Source: Sphingobacterium sp. ML3W (lineage in GTDB: Bacteria > Bacteroidota > Bacteroidia > Sphingobacteriales > Sphingobacteriaceae). From it: DNA of 64,000 bases. The stretch covers positions 3,472,001 to 3,536,000 of the forward strand of contig NZ_CP107036.1 of the NCBI RefSeq assembly GCF_029542085.1, given 5' to 3'. This document shows, in pieces, positions 58,794 through 64,000 of this stretch. The notes below the pieces were generated by a model. That model worked only from the letters and a program-made list of their open reading frames with translations, was not told where the DNA came from and did no database searches. The position numbers and the translations under genes are program-made. How positions within the stretch are numbered: position 1 is the first letter of the stretch; each line of letters begins with the position of its first letter.

Positions 58794-59228
58794 ATGCTAA
58801 ACGAAAAATTCGACCGTTATTCTTTCATCTTGGATCAAACGGCCAAGAAGGTAAAACAATTTGCACAATCTTCCTTTACAGAAAAGGGATTTGACATTAC
58901 AGTGGATCAATGGGCTGTCTTAAAGGCACTATATGAAACTGACCAGCTATCGCAGAAAGAATTAGCCAAACGATGCGGCAAAGACCAACCTACGTTGACC
59001 CGTATCGTGGATATCTTACTAAAGAAAGATTTGGCTGAGCGTGTTATTGACGAGACAGACCGCCGGAGCCTCTATCTCCATTTGACGGAAGAAGGAAAAC
59101 TTAAGGTGGCTTCCTTATCCCCTATCGTTGCAGAGATCCGCATGAAAGCCTGGGAGAAATTAACGGAAAAAGATTTCGAGGATTTTACAAGAATATTAAA
59201 CACCATTTACAACAATTTAAATGTATAA
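58794..59228 (+). CDS. MarR family transcriptional regulator
   Basis: This 144-aa protein has the winged-helix core (residues about 35-100: QWAVLKALYETDQLSQKELAKRCGKDQPTLTRIVDILLKKDLAERVIDETDRRSLYLHLTEEGK) and dimerisation helices at both ends. MarR proteins are dimeric repressors responding to phenolics, oxidants or other ligands. It is the first gene of a MarR-FNR-ferredoxin operon; the FNR gene starts 5 bp downstream. Only Ser and Thr, no Cys near the recognition helix (C at RCGKD) except one that could be redox-sensitive. Confidence 0.9.
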   Translation: MLNEKFDRYSFILDQTAKKVKQFAQSSFTEKGFDITVDQWAVLKALYETDQLSQKELAKRCGKDQPTLTRIVDILLKKDLAERVIDETDRRSLYLHLTEEGKLKVASLSPIVAEIRMKAWEKLTEKDFEDFTRILNTIYNNLNV

Positions 59229-59233
59229 TAGCT

Positions 59234-60238
59234 ATGATAAATACTGATATTTGTATCATCGGTGCTGGACCAGTAGGATTGTTTGCAGTTTTTGAAGCTG
59301 GACTTCTAAAAATGAGATGTCATTTGATTGATGTTTTACCTCAAGTTGGCGGACAGTTATCCGAAATATATCCACACAAACCCATTTATGATATACCGGG
59401 CTACCCGAGCATCACAGCTCAGGAGCTTATTGATAATCAACTCGAACAGATAAAGCCTTTTGCACCTACTTTTACACTGGGTGAACGTGTCGAACAGATC
59501 GAAAAACAGGATGATGGTTCTTTTATCATCGCCACAAGTGACGACACAAAAGTGCACGCACAAGTTATCGTCATTGCCGGTGGACTAGGCTGTTTCGAAC
59601 CCCGAAAACCTGAGATTCAAAATCTACATCTCTTTGAAGGTAAAGGGGTGGATTATATGGTAAAAGATCCCGCAAAATATAAGGACAAAAGGATCGTTAT
59701 TGCTGGTGGAGGTGATTCAGCGCTCGATTGGACTTACCATTTAGCTGATATTGCACAACAGGTTACGCTCATTCATCGCAGTGATTCTTTTCGAGGCGCC
59801 CCCGATTCAGCGGAAAAAGTCTTTAAATTGGCCCAACAGGGTAAAATCAATTTACTTTTGTCCCATAATCTAAGTAATATACACGGAAATGGTATGCTTA
59901 CAGCAATTGAAACTGTAAATAAAGACAAGGAAACGATTGCGGTCGAAGCGGATTATTTCATTCCCCTATATGGATTGACACCCAAGCTGGGTCCAATTGC
60001 TGACTGGGGATTAAATATTGATAAAAATGCAATTGAAGTCAATACCTTCGATTATTCGACCAATGTTGAACGTATCTATGCCATTGGCGATATTAATACC
60101 TATCCAGGCAAACTAAAGTTGATCCTCTGCGGTTACCATGAAGCTGCGCTGATGTGTCAAAGTGCTTTCAAATTTGTTTACCCGGATCAAAAGTTAACAT
60201 TTAAATATACAACCGTGAACGGTATCAATACTTTTTAA
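59234..60238 (+). CDS. Ferredoxin-NADP+ reductase, thioredoxin-reductase-like (YumC type)
   Basis: This 334-aa flavoprotein has FAD-binding G-A-G-P-V-G (about 10-15), an NAD(P)-binding G-G-G-D-S-A (about 159-164) and the C-terminal G-D-I-N segment. It has the thioredoxin-reductase fold but lacks the redox CxxC, which places it in the YumC/FNR type that moves electrons between NADPH and ferredoxin or flavodoxin. The 2Fe-2S ferredoxin gene starts 2 bp after its stop and is the probable partner. The upstream MarR gene lies 5 bp before it. Confidence 0.88.
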   Translation: MINTDICIIGAGPVGLFAVFEAGLLKMRCHLIDVLPQVGGQLSEIYPHKPIYDIPGYPSITAQELIDNQLEQIKPFAPTFTLGERVEQIEKQDDGSFIIATSDDTKVHAQVIVIAGGLGCFEPRKPEIQNLHLFEGKGVDYMVKDPAKYKDKRIVIAGGGDSALDWTYHLADIAQQVTLIHRSDSFRGAPDSAEKVFKLAQQGKINLLLSHNLSNIHGNGMLTAIETVNKDKETIAVEADYFIPLYGLTPKLGPIADWGLNIDKNAIEVNTFDYSTNVERIYAIGDINTYPGKLKLILCGYHEAALMCQSAFKFVYPDQKLTFKYTTVNGINTF

Positions 60239-60240
60239 CG

Positions 60241-60573
60241 ATGGAAGACAATTTGATACAAGTAACTGTCGTCGATCGCGATGGTTCGGAAAACACAATC
60301 GAGATACCTACGGATATCAATCTTTCGTTGATGGAAATTTTAAAAGCCTCAGCATACGATATATTGGCTACCTGCGGAGGTATGGCCCTATGTGCGACAT
60401 GCCATGTTGAAATCCTTGAAGGCCTGGATAATCTTCCAGACGCTAGCGACCAGGAATTGGATATGTTAGATACCTTACCGGATGCAGATGGACAAAGTCG
60501 ACTCGCCTGCCAACTTCATCTTCATAATAATAACAATGGCATGAAAATCAAGCTGAAAGGTTCGTTGCAATAA
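60241..60573 (+). CDS. 2Fe-2S ferredoxin, adrenodoxin type
   Basis: This 110-aa protein has the four cluster ligands in the ISC/adrenodoxin spacing: C45, C51, C54 (CGGMALCATC) and C90. The sequence after the third cysteine, HVEILEG, is typical. It carries single electrons, here presumably from the FNR next door to an unidentified acceptor. The start is 2 bp after the FNR stop (TAACGATG). The stop codon itself is the first base of a strong terminator stem. Confidence 0.93.
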   Translation: MEDNLIQVTVVDRDGSENTIEIPTDINLSLMEILKASAYDILATCGGMALCATCHVEILEGLDNLPDASDQELDMLDTLPDADGQSRLACQLHLHNNNNGMKIKLKGSLQ

Positions 60574-60611
60574 CAAAGTCATTGTGTATAAAATACACAA
60601 TGACTTTGTTA
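60571..60611 (+). terminator. Terminator beginning at the ferredoxin stop codon
   Basis: A perfect 19-bp stem starts with the TAA stop codon (60571) and pairs with 60593-60611 around a 3-nt AAA loop. Translation termination and hairpin formation therefore overlap. Confidence 0.7.
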
Positions 60612-60824
60612 TCTATGCAAGTTTTTTTTAGCGTCTTTCTGAAACATAAAATACTTAAAACCAAAACACTACAAAATATTTTATTAAAAGAATTGACCTT
60701 GTAACGATAAATTTCACAACGTATTGCCATAATAAATAAATATTTTTTAGTTTTTTGGTTCAAAATTTAAGATATTTGCAGCTTAATTCGATTGTACGAA
60801 TTTTTACAACAAACTATTAAAAAT

Positions 60825-62132
60825 ATGCCAAGCAATAGTTCAAATAGAAAATTCCCAAGAGTAATCATTATTGGTGCTGGATTTGGAGGAATTGAAGTTG
60901 CTAAAAAGCTTAAAAATAAGGAAGTTGAAATTCTGTTATTAGATAGAAACAACTTTCATACCTTTCAACCATTAATGTACCAAGTTGCTACTGGTACGCT
61001 TTCGGCGGACTCAATTTCCTTCCCTGTCCGTAAAATGTTCAAAAATCAGGAGAACTTCCGTTTTAGACTTGCCGACGTAAAAAGCATCGATAACGAGGCT
61101 AAAATTGTTAAAACCGATATTGGAGATTTTGACTATGATTATTTGGTTGTTGCCACAGGTGCAACGACAAATTTTTTCGGCAATCAGCAGATTACAAAAT
61201 ATGCCTTGCCAATGAAAAACATCCAGGAGGCACTTAATATACGCAGTTACGTTCTTCAAAATCTTGAAGAAGCAGTAATGATCCCTAACCCTGAAGATCG
61301 TAAGCCCAATTTGAACTTTGTGATTGTTGGTGGTGGTCCTACTGGGGTAGAGCTTTCTGGAGCTATTGCAGAAATCAAGAATAATGTACTGGAAAAAGAC
61401 TATCCTGAATTAAAGAAATCAGAGATGTCTGTTTACCTGGTGGAAGGCCTACCAAAAGTGTTGGCTAATCTATCGGAGAAAGCCTCAAAAAATTCCGAAA
61501 AATATTTAAAGGACTTAGGTGTTGAAGTACTATTGAATGTACAGGTAACCGGATACGATGGTAACTCCATTACCTTCGCAGATGGCAGAAGCATCGAAAC
61601 AAAAACAGTAATCTGGGGTGCGGGCGTTGCTGGTCAATATCCGGATGGATTCAAAAAAGAAGTTATCCAACGTGGTAACCGTATACAGACAGACGATCAA
61701 TGTCGTGTCATTGACATGCCGGGTGTCTATGCCATTGGTGACGTATCTGCATTTATTACAGATGATCTACCTCGTGGTTTACCGGGTGTAGCTCCAGTAG
61801 CACAACAACAGGGTGGATATGTAGCTAAACACATCCTTCAGACGATGTCTAATCAACCTACCGAAAAATTCAGCTATTTTGACAAGGGTTCAATGGCTAC
61901 AGTAGGGCGCAACAAAGCTGTCGTTGATATGGGCAAAATTCACTTTAGTGGTTTCTTCGGATGGATGACATGGATGTTTGTCCACTTGATGTCCATTTAT
62001 GGTTTTAGAAATAAGTTGATCACATTTGTAAACTGGACCGTGAAGTTCTTCACGAAAAACAGTGGTGTCCGCTTAATCTTCCATAAGTATGATGAACCTA
62101 CGCCAGAAGAACAAGCGAAAACGATACAATAA
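60825..62132 (+). CDS. ndh: NADH dehydrogenase type II (NDH-2)
   Basis: This is a 435-aa single-subunit flavoprotein. FAD-binding G-A-G-F-G-G-I-E (about 18-25), N-binding V-G-G-G-P-T-G-V-E (about 165-173), and I-G-D-V-S near the C-terminus are visible. It oxidises NADH and reduces quinone without pumping protons. I chose the ATG at 60825; an in-frame TTG at 60792 would add 11 residues. The C-terminal ~70 residues contain a hydrophobic/amphipathic stretch (GFFGWMTWMFVHLMSIYGFRN) that would anchor it to the membrane. It is not obviously co-transcribed with the ferredoxin operon because a strong terminator lies between. Confidence 0.93.
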   Translation: MPSNSSNRKFPRVIIIGAGFGGIEVAKKLKNKEVEILLLDRNNFHTFQPLMYQVATGTLSADSISFPVRKMFKNQENFRFRLADVKSIDNEAKIVKTDIGDFDYDYLVVATGATTNFFGNQQITKYALPMKNIQEALNIRSYVLQNLEEAVMIPNPEDRKPNLNFVIVGGGPTGVELSGAIAEIKNNVLEKDYPELKKSEMSVYLVEGLPKVLANLSEKASKNSEKYLKDLGVEVLLNVQVTGYDGNSITFADGRSIETKTVIWGAGVAGQYPDGFKKEVIQRGNRIQTDDQCRVIDMPGVYAIGDVSAFITDDLPRGLPGVAPVAQQQGGYVAKHILQTMSNQPTEKFSYFDKGSMATVGRNKAVVDMGKIHFSGFFGWMTWMFVHLMSIYGFRNKLITFVNWTVKFFTKNSGVRLIFHKYDEPTPEEQAKTIQ

Positions 62133-62183
62133 AAGCCGATAAGTAAAGAATTGTAAAAGACAGGGTAACACTGTTTTTTACAC

Positions 62184-62233
62184 AAAAAAAGAATGCTATT
62201 ATTCAATGAAAATAATAGCATTCTTTTTTTTTT
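62184..62233 (+). terminator. Terminator after ndh
   Basis: The 13-bp stem GAATGCTATTATT / AATAATAGCATTC with a 7-nt loop sits between an A7 and a T10 tract, extending the pairing by about 6 bp. It lies 58 bp after the ndh stop. Confidence 0.85.
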
Positions 62234-62585
62234 CCACCGCCACTAAAAACGATCGAAAGTTGACCAAAAAAAATATCTGATATTAAAATTTGGCAGCCAC
62301 ACCCCATATAGTTGTCAAAGCTACTATCCTGAGGATTTCAGTGCTCATACGGATTGCAAAGAATTCAAAAACACATTTTTAATTTCTGCTTATTATTGCT
62401 TCCAATAAAAAATAAGTTCCTGTTAAACGTAACAATTGTAGATTATATTCGTTAAATTTAAAGACAGTTTTTTCCAGATAGAATTTACTTGCAGAATATA
62501 GTTTTTTTTGATGTAGAACCTCAAAAAGATTAATTTTTTTTGTGTAGGTTTGCATATTATTTTAAAATAGCTTAAGGATTAGCAA
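62234..62585 (+). promoter_or_regulatory. Gene-free region upstream of mreB with a -7 element
   Basis: No ORF or RNA gene is visible in these 352 bp. TAGGTTTG (62545-62552) is an exact -7 match 33 bp before the mreB ATG. No clear -33 is seen. The rest is AT-rich with T-tracts and may hold further regulation. Confidence 0.45.
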
Positions 62586-63608
62586 ATGGGCTTATTTAAT
62601 TGGTTTACGCAAGAAGTTGCGATCGACTTGGGTACTGCGAACACCCTGATAATTCATAATGACAAAGTAGTAGTGGATGAGCCTTCTATTGTTGCATTTG
62701 ACCGCACCACAAACAAAGTGATTGCCATCGGTCGACAGGCCATGCAAATGGAAGGTAAAACACACGACAATATAAAAACGGTACGACCTTTACGTGATGG
62801 AGTAATTGCTGATTTTACAGCCGCTGAACATCTGATTAGAGGGATGGTAAAATTGGTCAACAATGGTAAGAGTTGGTTTTTTCCATCCTTGCGAATGGTA
62901 GTCTGTATTCCATCAGGTATCACCGAGGTAGAGAAGAGAGCTGTACGCGATTCTGCAGAAATTGCAGGTGCCAAAGAAGTTTATCTGATCCACGAACCAA
63001 TGGCAGCTGCCGTAGGTATCGGTATCGATGTGGAAGAACCAATGGGTAACATGATTATAGATATTGGTGGGGGTACGACAGAAATTGCGGTCATCGCATT
63101 ATCTGGTATCGTATGTGATCAGTCTATCCGTGTAGCAGGTGACAACTTTGATTCTGATATTGTTCAATACATCCGTAGACAACATAATATCATGATCGGT
63201 GAGCGTACTGCGGAAAAGATTAAAATTGAAGTTGGTGCGGCACTTCCTGAATTACAGGAACCGCCTGCAGATTTTGCAGTTCAAGGTCGTGACCTCATGA
63301 CTGGTGTCCCTAAACAGATTACCGTTTCTTACACAGAAATTGCCCATTGTTTAGATAAATCAATTTCAAAAATTGAAGAGGCCATCTTAAAAGCGCTTGA
63401 AATTACTCCACCCGAGTTGTCTGCCGATATCTATCAAACTGGTATCTATCTAACTGGTGGTGGTGCATTATTACGTGGTTTAGACCGTCGTATTCAAGCG
63501 AAAACAAAACTTCCTGTACACATTGCCGAAGATCCTCTTCGTGCTGTTGTAAGAGGTACTGGTATTGCGCTTAAAAATATTGGTCGATTCAAATTCTTGA
63601 TGCAATAA
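62586..63608 (+). CDS. mreB: Rod shape-determining protein MreB
   Basis: This 340-aa bacterial actin has the phosphate-1 motif I-D-L-G-T-A-N-T, the connect-1 region, phosphate-2 I-I-D-I-G-G-G-T-T-E, and the adenosine motif G-I-Y-L-T-G-G-G-A. It forms membrane-associated filaments that guide elongation of the peptidoglycan wall. Length matches MreB (about 345). mreC follows 92 bp downstream on the same strand, which is the usual gene order. Confidence 0.97.
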   Translation: MGLFNWFTQEVAIDLGTANTLIIHNDKVVVDEPSIVAFDRTTNKVIAIGRQAMQMEGKTHDNIKTVRPLRDGVIADFTAAEHLIRGMVKLVNNGKSWFFPSLRMVVCIPSGITEVEKRAVRDSAEIAGAKEVYLIHEPMAAAVGIGIDVEEPMGNMIIDIGGGTTEIAVIALSGIVCDQSIRVAGDNFDSDIVQYIRRQHNIMIGERTAEKIKIEVGAALPELQEPPADFAVQGRDLMTGVPKQITVSYTEIAHCLDKSISKIEEAILKALEITPPELSADIYQTGIYLTGGGALLRGLDRRIQAKTKLPVHIAEDPLRAVVRGTGIALKNIGRFKFLMQ

Positions 63609-63642
63609 TTAGCGTTCGATAATTAACAAGATTTTATTAAAG

Positions 63643-63674
63643 AGCGATATAATATGCAAAATTATTATATCGCT
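63643..63674 (+). other. Hairpin between mreB and mreC
   Basis: A perfect 12-bp stem (AGCGATATAATA / TATTATATCGCT) with an 8-nt loop lies between mreB and mreC. No T-run follows, so it is more likely an RNA stability or attenuation structure than a terminator. Confidence 0.5.
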
Positions 63675-63700
63675 TGCTTATTAAATACCCACGATAAAAA

Positions 63701-64000
63701 ATGAGAAACCTTTGGTTATTCCTGAGACGATATAATGCATTCTTTTGGTTTATCCTATTTTTTGGATTCTCATTATTTTTGATTATCACCAACAATTCGT
63801 TTCAACGCAACTCTGTGTTAAATTCGTCCAACAGTGTAATTGGTAACCTTTATGCAAAGGTAAATTCGTGGAAAAGCTACTTACATCTAGGTGAGACAAA
63901 TGATGCTTTAGCTAAAGAAAACGCGCAGTTACGGAAAGACCTTCAGGCCTATAAATCAACGGATAGTATTAAGATCGGACCAGTACCGGTCATGGATAGC
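63701..64000 (+). CDS. mreC: MreC (partial, 3' end outside window)
   Basis: The ATG at 63701 opens a frame of exactly 100 codons to the window edge. It encodes a short cytosolic start (MRNLWLFLRRYN), a transmembrane helix (about 13-33, FFWFILFFGFSLFLIITN), and a region that looks coiled (LAKENAQLRKDLQAY) at the end. This is the standard N-terminus of MreC, the periplasmic shape protein that links MreB to the elongation machinery. The rest lies beyond the window. It is 92 bp downstream of mreB. Confidence 0.88.
   Translation, partial: MRNLWLFLRRYNAFFWFILFFGFSLFLIITNNSFQRNSVLNSSNSVIGNLYAKVNSWKSYLHLGETNDALAKENAQLRKDLQAYKSTDSIKIGPVPVMDS

Noticed and set aside
63643..63674. Terminator separating mreB from mreC
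   Set aside because: No T-run follows and the genes normally share a transcript; listed as a hairpin only.

Overview
The window looks like chromosomal DNA of a Bacteroidota bacterium of the Sphingobacteriaceae type (Sphingobacterium/Pedobacter-like). Supporting signs are a SecD-SecF fusion, a TonB-dependent receptor, Omp85-like and lipobox proteins, DUF4290 and DUF5606 proteins, and Bacteroidota-type promoters (-7 element TAnnTTTG, sometimes with a -33 TTG/TTTG). Most genes lack Shine-Dalgarno sequences, and the 16S 3' end is of the phylum type. No complete mobile element, CRISPR array or prophage is visible.

Layout. 1-6.2 kb: a truncated GNAT gene, an amidinotransferase-fold enzyme, and a small-protein cluster (VOC, two SRPBCC, DoxX-like) divergent from a DJ-1/AraC regulator, then a DUF885 lipoprotein. 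6.3-9.8 kb: an mgtC-mgtA magnesium operon. 10-12.2 kb: an AhpD-like protein, a YCII/DGPF protein and an ECF42-type sigma factor. 12.2-19.3 kb: poorly characterised lipoprotein, membrane and cytosolic genes, OsmC and a pirin. 19.6-23.4 kb: a large modular GH31 glycosidase with Fn3, F5/8C, dockerin and cohesin-like modules. 23.7-29.4 kb (minus): a complete rrn operon, 16S-tRNA-Ile-tRNA-Ala-23S-5S, with tandem promoters, processing stalks and terminator. 29.4-30.4 kb: gene-free DNA with a GC- and purine-rich island and a large TTAGG-rich inverted repeat. 30.4-34.2 kb: an AraC regulator, a YgiD-like dioxygenase, an Rdx protein and an Ada-like/AlkB alkylation-repair pair. 34.4-44.2 kb: an M1 peptidase, an Omp85-like barrel, a lipoprotein, a TonB receptor and a SWIM-SNF2 helicase. 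44.2-47.2 kb: two exported proteins with a shared C-terminal motif, a gene remnant, a methyltransferase and RadC. 47.3-64 kb: core genes: cyclophilin, DUF5606, MurA, DUF4290, UvrD/PcrA, GuaB, SecDF, a MarR-FNR-ferredoxin operon, NDH-2, MreB and the start of MreC.

How the genes work together. Clear functional units are magnesium homeostasis (mgtC-mgtA), direct reversal of alkylation damage (ada-like/alkB), a redox operon (marR-fnr-fdx), cell shape and wall synthesis (mreB-mreC, murA) and rRNA synthesis. Nothing amounts to a convincing new multi-gene system. The observations most worth checking are a structured Shine-Dalgarno and an 11-bp-phased repeat upstream of mgtC, a MurA with Asp at the catalytic Cys position, a DUF4290 protein with an Asn/Gly-rich prion-like tail, the palindrome and compositional island upstream of rrn, candidate operators at guaB, marR and the pirin gene, and paired exported proteins with a common C-terminal motif.
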